In this document: positions 27,039 to 36,113 of the stretch, in pieces
How the letters are laid out: every line of letters starts with the position of its first letter
Numbering within the stretch: position 1 is the first letter of the stretch
NCBI GenBank assembly: GCA_949294085.1
Contig: CASFFX010000006.1
Coordinates: 290,256-354,255, forward strand
From: an uncultured bacterium
Lineage (GTDB): Bacteria; Elusimicrobiota; Elusimicrobia; Elusimicrobiales; Elusimicrobiaceae
Length of the DNA: 64,000 nucleotides
Direction of reading: 5' to 3'
Translations under genes and position numbers: made by a program
Notes under the pieces: model-generated
Databases searched by the model: none
What the model saw: the letters and a program-made list of their open reading frames with translations, nothing else
What the model was told of the DNA's origin: nothing

Positions 27039-28124
27039 ATGTTTTACTATTTGTCGTCGTTTACGGAGAACTTAAGTTTTCTAAACATCTTTAGCTACAT
27101 TACTTTCCGTACGGGCGCGGCTATTTTCACGTCCTTTCTGCTTACGCTCTTAATCGGGCCCAAAGTCGTGGCTAAACTGCGTTCCTACAAGATTCAGCAG
27201 ATAGAACGGGAATACGGCCCGGCGTCGCATTTATCCAAAAGCGGCACGCCTACGATGGGGGGCATTTTGATTTTTGTCAGTTTGATTGTCAGCGTGCTTT
27301 TGTGGGCCCGGCTGGACAACAACTACATTTGGCTGTTGGTGTTTTCCACCATTACGCTGGGCATAGCCGGCGTGATGGACGATTACACCAAGCTCGTCAA
27401 AAAAAATCCGGAAGGGATGAAGTCCTCCATCAAACTGGCCATCCAGCTGTTTACGGCCGTGATTGTGGTGGGGTATCTGGCGCTCAATCCGCCCAACGGG
27501 CAGTACACGACGTCGCTTATCATCCCGTACATGAGCAAAATGTTTATTGATTTGTCGGTATTCTATTTTGCGTTTGCCATGCTGGTCATCGTGGGCTCTT
27601 CCAACGCCACCAATCTGACGGACGGCTTGGACGGCCTGGCCAGCGGATGCATGGTGTTTACGGCGGCCACGTATGCCATTTTTGCTTATCTGGCGGGCAA
27701 CATCAATTTTGCCGATTACTTAAAAATTATTTACGTGCCCGGTGCGGGGGAAATTACCGTATTTATGGGTGCGCTGATTGGGGCGTGTTTGGGATTTCTG
27801 TGGTTCAATTCTTACCCGGCCCAAGTGTTCATGGGGGACACGAGCTCCCTCTTTTTGGGCGGCGTGATTGGTACGGCGGCCCTGTGCGTAAAGCAAGAGT
27901 TGCTGCTGCCGATTGCCGGAGGCATTTTTGTATTGGAAACCCTCTCGGTCATGCTGCAAATGGGATATTTCAAACTGACGCACGGCAAACGCTTGTTCAA
28001 AATGGCCCCAATACACCACCATTTTGAACTGATGGGCGTGCCGGAACCGAAGGTAATTGTGCGGTTCTGGATTGTGGGAGCCATGCTGATGCTGCTGGCG
28101 TTGGCGTCGCTGAAGATTAGGTAA
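27039..28124 (+). CDS. mraY: Phospho-N-acetylmuramoyl-pentapeptide transferase
   Basis: 361 residues, about ten transmembrane helices. Signatures KSGTPTMGGILIF, GVMDDYTKL, NATNLTDGLDGLA, NSYPAQVFMGDTSSL and the HHHFE-type motif (IHHHFELMG) are present. It makes lipid I from UDP-MurNAc-pentapeptide and undecaprenyl phosphate. It lies 5 nt after murF and 2 nt before ftsW. Confidence 0.97.
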   Translation: MFYYLSSFTENLSFLNIFSYITFRTGAAIFTSFLLTLLIGPKVVAKLRSYKIQQIEREYGPASHLSKSGTPTMGGILIFVSLIVSVLLWARLDNNYIWLLVFSTITLGIAGVMDDYTKLVKKNPEGMKSSIKLAIQLFTAVIVVGYLALNPPNGQYTTSLIIPYMSKMFIDLSVFYFAFAMLVIVGSSNATNLTDGLDGLASGCMVFTAATYAIFAYLAGNINFADYLKIIYVPGAGEITVFMGALIGACLGFLWFNSYPAQVFMGDTSSLFLGGVIGTAALCVKQELLLPIAGGIFVLETLSVMLQMGYFKLTHGKRLFKMAPIHHHFELMGVPEPKVIVRFWIVGAMLMLLALASLKIR

Positions 28125-28126
28125 TT

Positions 28127-29362
28127 ATGGTCCAGTTGTTTAACAAAGCGCCAAAACGGCGGAATAATTTCATCAAAAAAGCGCCGGCCCTGTATAAGGA
28201 CCGCAGCGCCGCTTTTTTGCCCGGACGCCGACCCGAGGCCTGGCGTCCCTTGCCGCTGGACAAACGGCTTTCGTTTATCACGCTGGCGTTTGTGCTGTTT
28301 GGGCTGATTTTCACCTATTCTTCCAGCGCGTTTGACTCTACCTCCTACTTTACCCGCCAGGTCCTTTTTGACACGCTGGGCGTAGCGGCGGCGATTTTCC
28401 TGTCGCAGACGTACGACAAATTGCAGCGTATTAAATTGTTTTCGCCTATGAATTTGATGTACGCCACCTGGGTACTTTTGATTGTGGTGTTGTTTACGCG
28501 GTCCCAGGCCAACGTACACAGGTGGATAGACTTTGGGTTCTTTAAGCTGCAGCCTTCCGAAATTGCCAAAGTAACGCTGGTAATTTACGTGGCGGACTAT
28601 TTGAACAATGTGTCCGGCAAGCTGGCCAAAAACTGGAAGCTCCTCATCCGGCCGATGGTCGTGGCCGGGATTACGCTGGGCCTGATTTTAGCCGAAAAAG
28701 ACATCGGCACCCCCACGCTGATGGGCGCGGTGTTTGTGTTCATGCTGTTGGTGGCGGGCGCGCGGCTGAAGCATTTGGCCATACCGGCCATCTGCATATC
28801 GCCGCTGGTCATTCATCAGCTGTTATTTGTAAGCTACCGGCGGGAACGTATTTTTTCGTTCTTAAATCCGTTTGCCACGGCCGGAAGCACGGGGTATCAG
28901 CTGGTGCAGTCGTTTTTGGCGGTCGGTTCGGGCGGCTGGTTTGGCAAAGGACTGGGCAACAGCGAACTGAAATTGGAATACTTGCCGGCCGCGCATACGG
29001 ACTTTATTTTCTCCATTATGTGCGAGGAATTGGGCCTGCTGCGGGTGGTTATTATTCTGCTTTTCTTTTGCTGGCTCTTGGTGCGCGGCATCAGCCTGGC
29101 CCGCGTAGCCAAAACGCATTTTCACAGCCTGGTAATTTTCGGGCTGACGATTACTATTTGCATGCAGGCGTTTTTTAATATGGCCATGGCCATCGGCCTG
29201 CTGCCGACCAAAGGGATTGCCCTGCCGTTCTTTTCGTACGGTGGTTCTTCGGTCATTATGACGCTGGTGATGATGGGCATTATCCTGAATATGGCGGCGG
29301 TGGACCACACGCAAAACAACCTGCGCGAAGACATTACCAATTACAAAAACAGGAACAGATAA
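28127..29362 (+). CDS. ftsW: FtsW/RodA-family peptidoglycan glycosyltransferase
   Basis: 411 residues, about ten transmembrane helices after a basic 40-residue N-terminus. SEDS family blocks include QPSEIAKVTLVIYVADYL, LAEKDIGTPTLM, and SFLAVGSGGWFGKGLGNS followed by LPAAHTDFIFSIMCEELGL. It polymerises lipid II with its cognate class B PBP, here most likely the FtsI encoded two genes upstream. Position in the cluster favours FtsW over RodA. Confidence 0.92.
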   Translation: MVQLFNKAPKRRNNFIKKAPALYKDRSAAFLPGRRPEAWRPLPLDKRLSFITLAFVLFGLIFTYSSSAFDSTSYFTRQVLFDTLGVAAAIFLSQTYDKLQRIKLFSPMNLMYATWVLLIVVLFTRSQANVHRWIDFGFFKLQPSEIAKVTLVIYVADYLNNVSGKLAKNWKLLIRPMVVAGITLGLILAEKDIGTPTLMGAVFVFMLLVAGARLKHLAIPAICISPLVIHQLLFVSYRRERIFSFLNPFATAGSTGYQLVQSFLAVGSGGWFGKGLGNSELKLEYLPAAHTDFIFSIMCEELGLLRVVIILLFFCWLLVRGISLARVAKTHFHSLVIFGLTITICMQAFFNMAMAIGLLPTKGIALPFFSYGGSSVIMTLVMMGIILNMAAVDHTQNNLREDITNYKNRNR

Positions 29363-29366
29363 ACTT

Positions 29367-30455
29367 ATGAACAAACGTTTTATTATTGCCTCCGGCGGAA
29401 CGGGGGGACATTTCTATCCGGGCTTGGCCCTGGGCAAAGAACTGCGGCGCCAAGGCCTTGCCGTACTGTTTGTGGTACGCAAAAATGACCCCGCCGCCCA
29501 AATTTTGGACACGCATAAACTGCGTTACCGCGAGATTGATTTTATGGGGCTGCCCCGTTCCATAAACCCCATACGCCATATCCGCTTTTGGATTAAATTT
29601 TTCAAATCCCTGTATGAAACGCGCCGCATTTTGAAAGATTTCCGCCCGGACGTTGCCATCGGCACCGGGGGGTACATTTCCTTTCCGCTCATTTTCACGG
29701 CGCATTTTATGGGCATCAAAACGGCCGTGCACGATTCCAACGCCCGCCTGGGGCTGGCCAATAAAGTGTGCGGAAAATTTGCCGATTTGTTTATGCTGGG
29801 CCTGCCGGTAGGAAAGCGTATCAAAAACGCCGTGCTGACCAGCACGCCTATCCGCCGGGAATTTGCCGACGTGCCCGACCGCAAAGCCATTTTGGAAGGA
29901 CTGGGCCTGGACCCGCAAAAACGCACCGCACTTATTTTTGGCGGCAGTCAGGGCGCCAAGGGCTTAAATGCAGCCTGCACCCAGGCCATTACCCAGCTGG
30001 CCCGCAAAAATGTCTATTGGCAGTTTATCCACATTACGGGGGAACGCTGGTACGGCGTCATCCGCGAAAGTTATGCCGGGTTGAAAAACGTAGCCGTGCT
30101 GCCGTATTCGCACGAAATTTACGCCTTGATGCGCACGGCCGACTTGGTGCTCTGCCGCAGCGGGGCCAGCACCCTGGCGGAGCTGATGTATTGCCGTTTG
30201 CCGGCGATTTTGGTGCCTTTCCCGCATGCGGCGGCCAATCACCAGTACTACAACGCCCTGATTTTGCAAAAAGCGCGCTGTGCCCGCATCGTGCTGGAGG
30301 ACAAAGAACTTTCTTCCCGCCTTTTGCACACGTTGCAGCGCCTGACGGGCCGCAATAAGGATTTGTTTGTCATGCGCTCGGCCTATGCGCGCCTGCGGAT
30401 TCCCAACCCAATGAACGCCGCCAAAGCCATTGTCAAACGGCTGCGCAATTTATAA
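29367..30455 (+). CDS. murG: UDP-GlcNAc:lipid I N-acetylglucosaminyltransferase
   Basis: 362 residues, GT-B fold. The N-terminal ASGGTGGHFYPGLAL loop and the C-terminal CRSGASTLAELMY block are diagnostic. It converts lipid I to lipid II at the inner face of the membrane. It is the last gene of the long operon and is followed by a terminator; murC, murD, ddl and ftsQAZ do not follow. Confidence 0.95.
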   Translation: MNKRFIIASGGTGGHFYPGLALGKELRRQGLAVLFVVRKNDPAAQILDTHKLRYREIDFMGLPRSINPIRHIRFWIKFFKSLYETRRILKDFRPDVAIGTGGYISFPLIFTAHFMGIKTAVHDSNARLGLANKVCGKFADLFMLGLPVGKRIKNAVLTSTPIRREFADVPDRKAILEGLGLDPQKRTALIFGGSQGAKGLNAACTQAITQLARKNVYWQFIHITGERWYGVIRESYAGLKNVAVLPYSHEIYALMRTADLVLCRSGASTLAELMYCRLPAILVPFPHAAANHQYYNALILQKARCARIVLEDKELSSRLLHTLQRLTGRNKDLFVMRSAYARLRIPNPMNAAKAIVKRLRNL

Positions 30456-30457
30456 AA

Positions 30458-30490
30458 ACAAAACCTCCGCCGGCTGGCGGGGGTTTTTTA
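30458..30490 (+). terminator. Intrinsic terminator of the mnmE-murG operon
   Basis: CCTCCGCC and GGCGGGGG with a short loop, flanked by A and T runs. Confidence 0.8.
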
Positions 30491-30493
30491 TCC

Positions 30494-30530
30494 CATAAAA
30501 AAACCCCGTGCGTTTGGCGCGGGGCTTTTT
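30494..30530 (-). terminator. Intrinsic terminator of the second pilin gene
   Basis: On the minus strand a GC-rich stem (GCCCCGCG paired to CGCACGGGG, one bulge) is followed by seven T. Confidence 0.75.
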
Positions 30531-30543
30531 CAAACTGGGGGGA

Positions 30544-31017
30544 TTACACTCCCAAGAAGAATTTGCACATCTGTTCGCCCATTTCGGCATCTTCCTGTCC
30601 GGCGGTGCAGCCTTTCAGCGTTTCACCTTCGGACATTTCCGGCTTCTGCCACAGGTGGTAGATGTAGCTGGAGGTGGAGTTGCCGGCCGTATCGGTGCGG
30701 TACACGTCCACCCGTCCGTTGGCGCCGCCCAACTGATAGATAAACAAATCCGTGCGGTAGAGCGTATTGGTTTTCCAGCTGCCGCCTCTCAAATCCACAT
30801 CGGCAATCTGATTTTTATTGGTAATGGTGGTGTCGCTGGGGTTCGCCTGAAAATAGCGCTGGCTGGCGTCCACAATGGCTTTGGCATTAATCATCGCTTC
30901 GGACATGCGGGATTTTTCCACCGCCGATTCGTACTGCGGCAGCGCAATGGCGGACAGAATACCAATAATCAATACGACAATCAACAATTCAATCAACGTA
31001 AAGCCCTGGTTATTCAT
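30544..31017 (-). CDS. Type IV pilin-like protein (prepilin N-methylation domain)
   Basis: 157 residues. Very short leader MNNQG/FTLIELLIVVLIIG with Glu at +5, then ALPQYESAVEKSR. The C-terminus has two cysteines (KGCTAG, QMCKFF), possibly a disulfide loop as in type IV pilins. The start at 31017 has a strong AAGGAG site 5 nt upstream, so this pilin is translated from a normal leader, unlike the first one at 7.1 kb. A TTGAGC - 18 nt - TATACT promoter lies upstream on the minus strand. Confidence 0.88.
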   Translation of the reverse strand: MNNQGFTLIELLIVVLIIGILSAIALPQYESAVEKSRMSEAMINAKAIVDASQRYFQANPSDTTITNKNQIADVDLRGGSWKTNTLYRTDLFIYQLGGANGRVDVYRTDTAGNSTSSYIYHLWQKPEMSEGETLKGCTAGQEDAEMGEQMCKFFLGV

Positions 31018-31100
31018 AGTTTCTCCTTGAAATAGATTTCTTCCTTCATAGTATATACAATTTTTGGCAAATTGCTCAACCGCCGTCTGCGTAAAAATAC

Positions 31101-31129
31101 TTGAAAAAAACAAAAATAATTGTTATATT
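31101..31129 (+). promoter_or_regulatory. Promoter of the ArsR-P-type ATPase operon
   Basis: TTGAAA (31101-31106), a 17-nt spacer and TATATT (31124-31129). The expected start falls inside the palindrome that follows. Confidence 0.65.
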
Positions 31130-31133
31130 AATA

Positions 31134-31151
31134 TATGAACATATGTTCATA
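31134..31151 (+). promoter_or_regulatory. ArsR/CadC-type operator palindrome
   Basis: TATGAACATATGTTCATA is an exact 18-bp palindrome directly downstream of the -10 box, covering the expected transcription start. AT-rich sites of this ATGAAC/GTTCAT form are typical for ArsR/SmtB-family repressors, and such a repressor gene follows 26 nt later, so autorepression relieved by metal is the natural reading. Confidence 0.75.
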
Positions 31152-31177
31152 CGTTTTATTAAAAAAGGATGTTAACT

Positions 31178-31510
31178 ATGCCCACGACTGCAAAAAAACA
31201 CGTTTGTAAACCGTCGCTCCAACTGCCCGACGAAACTTTGTACGATTTGGCCGACTTGTTCAAAGTATTTGGGGACAGCACCCGCCTGCGCATTTTGTGT
31301 GCGCTGTTTGACTGCGAACAATGCGTCCAACATATCGCCAGCGAACTGGGGATGACCCACTCCGCCATTTCGCACCAACTTCGTTTTTTGAAACAAAACA
31401 AATTAGTCAAAAGCCGCCGGGAGGGGAAAACGGTTTTCTACTCGCTGGCGGACGAACACGTAAAACGCATTTTTAATCAAGGGCTGGAACACGTTCAGGA
31501 GGGGTTATGA
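31178..31510 (+). CDS. ArsR/SmtB-family metal-sensing repressor
   Basis: 110 residues. Winged helix-turn-helix with the family blocks KVFGDSTRLRILCALFDCEQCV and MTHSAISHQLRFLKQNKLV. The cysteines in the FDCEQC stretch (position of the alpha3 site) and an N-terminal HVCKPS match CadC-type Cd/Pb/Zn sensors. The ATG at 31178 is preferred over 31169 because AGGA is then 8 nt upstream. It overlaps the P-type ATPase by 4 bp. Confidence 0.9.
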   Translation: MPTTAKKHVCKPSLQLPDETLYDLADLFKVFGDSTRLRILCALFDCEQCVQHIASELGMTHSAISHQLRFLKQNKLVKSRREGKTVFYSLADEHVKRIFNQGLEHVQEGL

Positions 31511-33426
31511 GTCATACACACCATACGCATAGTGCTTGTGAGTCTTGCCGGGCTTGCTCGTGCGCACACGGGGAAAACACACCCGAAGAACAGGCTCCGT
31601 GGACCAAAATTATTTGGGCGGCGGTTTTCTTTGCGGCCGCGCTGGCAGTGCCGGGGGGAGTGGCGGTGAAACTGCCGCTCTATATAGTTTCCTACCTGCT
31701 GTGCGGTACGGAAGTGCTGCTCAAATCCGTGCGCAACATCCGCCGGGGGGAAGTGTTTGATGAAAACTTTTTAATGGCCATTGCCACCTTTGGGGCGTTT
31801 GCCATTGGCGAATATCCCGAAGCGGCGGCCGTCATGCTGTTTTACCAAACGGGGGAAATGCTGCAGGAAATGGCCGCCGGCAAATCCCGCCGCAACATCG
31901 TAAAACTGATGGATTTGCGGCCGGATTTTGCGCGCGTTATTCGCAACGGACAAGAAGAAAAAATAAACCCGCGCGACGTGCAGGTGGGCGAAATTACCCG
32001 CGTGCTGCCCGGGGAACGCATTGCGCTGGACGGCATTATTACGGACGGGGAAGGCAATTTGGACACTTCCGCCTTGACGGGGGAATCCCGCCCGGTACAC
32101 GCCCAACCCGGCAAAGAAGTACTGGCCGGATTTATCAGTTTGGACGGCGCCCTGCAAATCCGAACGCAAAAGACGTACGCCACTTCGGCCGTGGCCAAAA
32201 TTTTGGAACTGACGGAAACCGCCGCCAACAAAAAATCCTCCGCCGAAAAATTCATCACGCGCTTTGCCCGCATTTACACGCCGGCTGTCGTGTGTGTGGC
32301 GGTGCTGGTGGCGTTGGTGCCGCCGTTTATCGTGCCGGACGCTTCGTTCAAAACCTGGTTTTACCGGGCGTTGATATTTTTGGTGATTTCCTGTCCGTGC
32401 GCGCTGGTGCTTTCGGTACCGCTGGGTTTCTTCGGCGGCATTGGCGGCGCGGCCAAAAACGGCATTTTGATCAAGGGAGGATCCTACTTGGAACGCCTGG
32501 CCCGCATCTACACGTTGGCTTTTGATAAAACCGGCACGCTGACCCAGGGCGTATTTGAAGTAACGCATATCGCCCCGCAGCCGGGTACCGCACCGGACGA
32601 ACTGCTGCAGCTGGCCGCCCGCGCCGAACAGGCGTCCAATCATCCGATTGCCAAAGCCATTTTGCGCCGCTGTGCGGGGGAAATCCCCGCGGCGGACCCG
32701 CAGGCCTTTGTGCGGGAACGGGCCGGCGAAGGGGTAGAAATAGAAAGCGGAAACGGCCTGCTGCTGGCCGGAAATGCCCGCCTGTTGGAAGGCCACCACA
32801 TCCAAATTCCGCAGCTGGGGCAGGGAACCTGCGTGTATGTGGCACAAGACGGCGTGTATAAAGGACGGATTGAACTGGGGGATAAACCCAAAGAAGGCGC
32901 CCACAAGGCCTTAAAAGAACTGAAAAGCCTGGTAAAACGCACGGTGGTGCTGAGCGGGGATAATCCCGCCGCCGTTCAAAAAACGGCCCAAGAATTGGGC
33001 ATTTCGCAGGCGTATGGAGGACTGCTGCCGGCGGACAAAGTTTCCTGCCTGGAAAAATTAATGGAGGACGCACCCAAAGGCAGTATCACCGCCTTTGCGG
33101 GGGACGGCATTAACGACGCCCCCGTGCTGGCGCGGGCCGATTTGGCCCTGGCAATGGGCGCCCTGGGTTCTGACGCAGCCATTGAAGCCGCCGACGTGGT
33201 GCTGATGACCGATGAATTGAAAAAAATCCCCGCGGCCATACGCATCGCCCGCAAAACGCTGTGGGTCGTCAAACAAAACGTGGTGTTTGCGCTGACGGTA
33301 AAAGCCGGGGTGCTGGTGCTGGGGGTATTGGGCCTGGCTAATATGTGGACGGCCGTGTTTGCCGATGTGGGGGTGTCCCTGTTGGCGGTGGCCAACTCGC
33401 TTCGTCCGCTTTATTTCAAAGAGTAA
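31507..33426 (+). CDS. P1B-type heavy-metal ATPase (Zn/Cd/Pb efflux, ZntA/CadA-like)
   Basis: 639 residues. The transmembrane CPC metal site is C296-P-C298, the phosphorylation motif is D340-KTGTLT, SNHPIAKAI lies in the nucleotide domain and GDGINDAP in the hinge. CPC with a CadC-like repressor points to Zn/Cd/Pb export. There is no folded N-terminal metal-binding (HMA) domain; instead the first 22 residues are a His/Cys cluster (HTHHTHSACESC, CSCAHG). Translationally coupled to the repressor by a 4-bp overlap. Confidence 0.92.
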   Translation: MSHTHHTHSACESCRACSCAHGENTPEEQAPWTKIIWAAVFFAAALAVPGGVAVKLPLYIVSYLLCGTEVLLKSVRNIRRGEVFDENFLMAIATFGAFAIGEYPEAAAVMLFYQTGEMLQEMAAGKSRRNIVKLMDLRPDFARVIRNGQEEKINPRDVQVGEITRVLPGERIALDGIITDGEGNLDTSALTGESRPVHAQPGKEVLAGFISLDGALQIRTQKTYATSAVAKILELTETAANKKSSAEKFITRFARIYTPAVVCVAVLVALVPPFIVPDASFKTWFYRALIFLVISCPCALVLSVPLGFFGGIGGAAKNGILIKGGSYLERLARIYTLAFDKTGTLTQGVFEVTHIAPQPGTAPDELLQLAARAEQASNHPIAKAILRRCAGEIPAADPQAFVRERAGEGVEIESGNGLLLAGNARLLEGHHIQIPQLGQGTCVYVAQDGVYKGRIELGDKPKEGAHKALKELKSLVKRTVVLSGDNPAAVQKTAQELGISQAYGGLLPADKVSCLEKLMEDAPKGSITAFAGDGINDAPVLARADLALAMGALGSDAAIEAADVVLMTDELKKIPAAIRIARKTLWVVKQNVVFALTVKAGVLVLGVLGLANMWTAVFADVGVSLLAVANSLRPLYFKE

Positions 33427-33444
33427 ATACGAAACAAGACGTAT

Positions 33445-33478
33445 AAAAAAATCCCGCCGGACAACCGGCGGGATTTTT
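33445..33478. terminator. Bidirectional intrinsic terminator
   Basis: ATCCCGCCGG and CCGGCGGGAT with an ACAA loop, A run before and T run after, between the convergent ATPase gene and mltG. Confidence 0.85.
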
Positions 33479-33488
33479 ATGTTCAAAA

Positions 33489-34454
33489 TTACTTTCCGCG
33501 TATGCGGCGGATATGACGGCGGTGCTCGTCAAACGTTTTGGAAAACACGTGCCGCCCTGTATTATCGGCCACAAAATAAAGGGCGTCAAAATTTTTTTCC
33601 GGGTTGAGCACGCCCAGCACCGATTCCCGGCTCGGGTTGCAAATCGGTCCCGGCGGCAGGCCCGCGTTGCGGTAGGTGTTGTACGGCGAGCTGACCTTCA
33701 AATCCTTATACGTCAGGCCTTTTTTCCAGTAGCGGTTTTCCTTGATATTAAATCCCAGCGCGTACTGCACCGTAGGGTCCGCCTCCAGGCGTTTGCCAAT
33801 GCGGTAGCGGTTCAAATACACCGCGGCGATTTTGGGCCGCTCGTCGTGCACCACGGCTTCGCGCTCCACAATGGACGCTACCGTCAGCACTTGTTTTTCG
33901 GTCAAATCCGTTTTGTATTTTTTGAAAAGCGGCGCAATATTTTTGCGGTATTGGGCCAGCATTTCGTCCACCACTTTTTGGGCGGGGGTATTTTCGGCAA
34001 ACAAATATGTGGAGGGGAACAAGTAGCCTTCCAAGTCCCGCTCGCGCACGATGTCCAAAAATTTCCGCGCGTCCGTTACGCCTTTTTCGGCCAGCAGCTC
34101 GGCAATTTCTTCGCTTCTCCAGCCTTCTAAAATAGTTACTTTTTCATAGTGCGTGCATTTGCCGCTTTTAATGCAGTTAATCACTTCAAAAGAGGACGTG
34201 TTTTTGCGCAAGTCAAAACGGCCGGCCTTCAAGTCGCGCGAAGACGAAGTAATCCGCAGCAGCAGTTTGAAGAAAAATTCACTTTTGATAATGCCCTTTT
34301 CCTTCAGCATGTGCGCCACGGAAGCGCCGCTCTGGCCCGGTTCTATTTTCACCACCACCAGCGGCCCTTTGTTAAAGAAACACGCCTTCACGCCCCAGCA
34401 ACCGCCAATGAGCAAGCACAACATCAGGCACGCTAAAAAAATCAGCTTTTTCAT
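33489..34454 (-). CDS. mltG: Endolytic murein transglycosylase MltG
   Basis: 321 residues. One N-terminal membrane segment, a LysM-like part (VVVKIEPGQSGASVAHML) and the YceG/MltG catalytic domain: LEGYLFPSTY, VASIVEREAV (catalytic Glu), ADPTVQYALG, and SSPYNTYRNAGLPPGPICNP. It cleaves nascent glycan strands and sets their length. It starts 8 nt after tyrS and shares its transcript. Confidence 0.94.
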   Translation of the reverse strand: MKKLIFLACLMLCLLIGGCWGVKACFFNKGPLVVVKIEPGQSGASVAHMLKEKGIIKSEFFFKLLLRITSSSRDLKAGRFDLRKNTSSFEVINCIKSGKCTHYEKVTILEGWRSEEIAELLAEKGVTDARKFLDIVRERDLEGYLFPSTYLFAENTPAQKVVDEMLAQYRKNIAPLFKKYKTDLTEKQVLTVASIVEREAVVHDERPKIAAVYLNRYRIGKRLEADPTVQYALGFNIKENRYWKKGLTYKDLKVSSPYNTYRNAGLPPGPICNPSRESVLGVLNPEKNFDALYFVADNTGRHVFSKTFDEHRRHIRRIRGK

Positions 34455-34462
34455 TTCGTCAA

Positions 34463-35623
34463 TTATTTTACCAATTTGAAAAAGTGCCGCTTGCCAATCT
34501 GCAGCACGTCGCCCGTTTCAAAGGCCAGCGGTCCGTCCGCCGTTATTTTTTCGCCTTTCAGCCGCACGGCGCCCTGTTCAATCAAAGCCCGGGCTTTGTT
34601 TTTGCTGGGGGCCGCACCCGCCGCAAAAATTACGGCAGACACCAGCGCCCCCGCTTCGGGCTTAAATTCGGGCATATCCGTGGGCAATTCTTTCTTGGAA
34701 AATACTTTTTCAAAATTTTCCAACGCCGCGCGGGCCGCCTCCGCCCCGTGGAAACGCGTTACCATTAATCCCGCCAGTTTTTTCTTGGCGGCCATGGGGT
34801 GCATGGCTTTGATTTCGTCCATATTTTCGGACGTCAGCAATTCGTAATACATCGGCATCAGCTCGTCCGGGATGGACATCAGCTTGCCAAACATATCGCC
34901 CGGCTCGTCGTTTAATCCCACATAGTTGCCGTAGGATTTAGACATCTTTTTCACGCCGTCCAGCCCCACCAACAGCGGGACCGTAATAGCTACCTGCGGT
35001 TCCTGGCCGTGGTTTTTTTGCAGCTGCCGGCCGACGAGTAAGTTAAAAATCTGATCCGTGCCGCCCAATTCCACATCGGCTTGCAGCGCTACGGAATCCT
35101 GCCCCTGGAACAAGCTGTAAAGCACTTCCAGCAGGCTGATGGGGTTCCCGGACGCCATCCGTTTTTTGAAATCGTCGCGCTCCAACACTTGGGCCACGGT
35201 TACTTTTTGCAGGGTTTGCATTAATTCTTTGCCCGTTACAAACGGATCCAGCCACTCGCTGTTAAAACGAACTTCCGTTTTGGAAGGATCCAATACCTTG
35301 AAAGCTTGTTCCGTGTACGTTTTGGCATTTTCCAAAATTTTCTCCCGCGGCAGAACGGGGCGGGTGGAGTCGCGGCCGGAAGGATCGCCCACGGCGGCGG
35401 TAAAATCGCCAATTACCAGTACGGCCGTATGGCCCAAATCCTGAAAGCGCCGCAACAGCGAAAGCGCCACGCTGTGGCCCAGGTGCAGGTCCGCGCTGGT
35501 CGGGTCGCACCCCAATTTTACTTTCAGTTTTTTGCCGCTTTCCAATTTCTTTGCCAAATCGGCTTTGGAAACTACGTCCACGCAGCCGCGCGTTAAAAAT
35601 TTAATTTGTTCTTCCAAGGTCAT
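34463..35623 (-). CDS. tyrS: Tyrosyl-tRNA synthetase
   Basis: 386 residues from the ATG at 35623, which has GGAG 7 nt upstream; an in-frame upstream ATG would add 16 residues without support. Class I signatures HLGH (47-50) and KMSKS are present, with a C-terminal S4 RNA-binding domain. It charges tRNA-Tyr. Sequence style (GGTDQIFNLLVGRQLQK, long form of KMSKS domain) fits the TyrRS 2 type. Promoter upstream includes a TAAAAT-like -10 near 35660. Confidence 0.95.
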   Translation of the reverse strand: MTLEEQIKFLTRGCVDVVSKADLAKKLESGKKLKVKLGCDPTSADLHLGHSVALSLLRRFQDLGHTAVLVIGDFTAAVGDPSGRDSTRPVLPREKILENAKTYTEQAFKVLDPSKTEVRFNSEWLDPFVTGKELMQTLQKVTVAQVLERDDFKKRMASGNPISLLEVLYSLFQGQDSVALQADVELGGTDQIFNLLVGRQLQKNHGQEPQVAITVPLLVGLDGVKKMSKSYGNYVGLNDEPGDMFGKLMSIPDELMPMYYELLTSENMDEIKAMHPMAAKKKLAGLMVTRFHGAEAARAALENFEKVFSKKELPTDMPEFKPEAGALVSAVIFAAGAAPSKNKARALIEQGAVRLKGEKITADGPLAFETGDVLQIGKRHFFKLVK

Positions 35624-35673
35624 TTTATTCTCCAATAAAAACGGGTCTTTTTTATATTTTATCATATACAAAC

Positions 35674-35703
35674 GAAAACCGCCCGCCGTGTTGGGGCGGG
35701 CGG
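35674..35703 (-). terminator. Intrinsic terminator after the first DUF805 gene
   Basis: On the minus strand, CCGCCCGCC and GGCGGGCGG with a 7-nt loop, followed by TTTTCGTTT. Confidence 0.75.
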
Positions 35704-35719
35704 CTGTGCCAAAAACGTT

Positions 35720-36046
35720 TTAATAAGGCATCGGCATACCAAACCGGTTGTACCCGCGGTAACCCGGCCATACGCACAGCACCAGCATCAGCACCGGCAA
35801 AAAGCATACCAGCAAGAACCACCAGCCGGACAAATTCATATCGTGCAGCCGCCGCACCGTGGCAAACCACCACGCCAAAAACGCCAGCAATAACACCCCG
35901 CTTCCCAAAAACAAAAATATCAAAGCCAGCGGGTTTAAGCTATCGCCGTTGCGGCCCAGCGCCATAAACAGCACGCCCAGCCCATACAAAATGCCCGTCA
36001 GTATTAAGCGAATAATATAGCCCATCCGTCCCAGTCTTCCAGTCAT
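35720..36046 (-). CDS. DUF805 inner-membrane protein
   Basis: 108 residues with three to four predicted transmembrane helices. The DUF805 signature RRLHDMNLSGWW sits between helices, and the N-terminus (GRLGRMGYI) is the usual R-rich start. Function is unknown for the family (E. coli YhaH/YhaI). It lies next to a second DUF805 gene, probably from a duplication. Confidence 0.82.
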   Translation of the reverse strand: MTGRLGRMGYIIRLILTGILYGLGVLFMALGRNGDSLNPLALIFLFLGSGVLLLAFLAWWFATVRRLHDMNLSGWWFLLVCFLPVLMLVLCVWPGYRGYNRFGMPMPY

Positions 36047-36113
36047 ACAACCCCCTGTTTGTCTTTTTTACAGTATAGCACAGCGGCGCCCTTTCCTAAA
36101 AGCGGAAAAAAGG

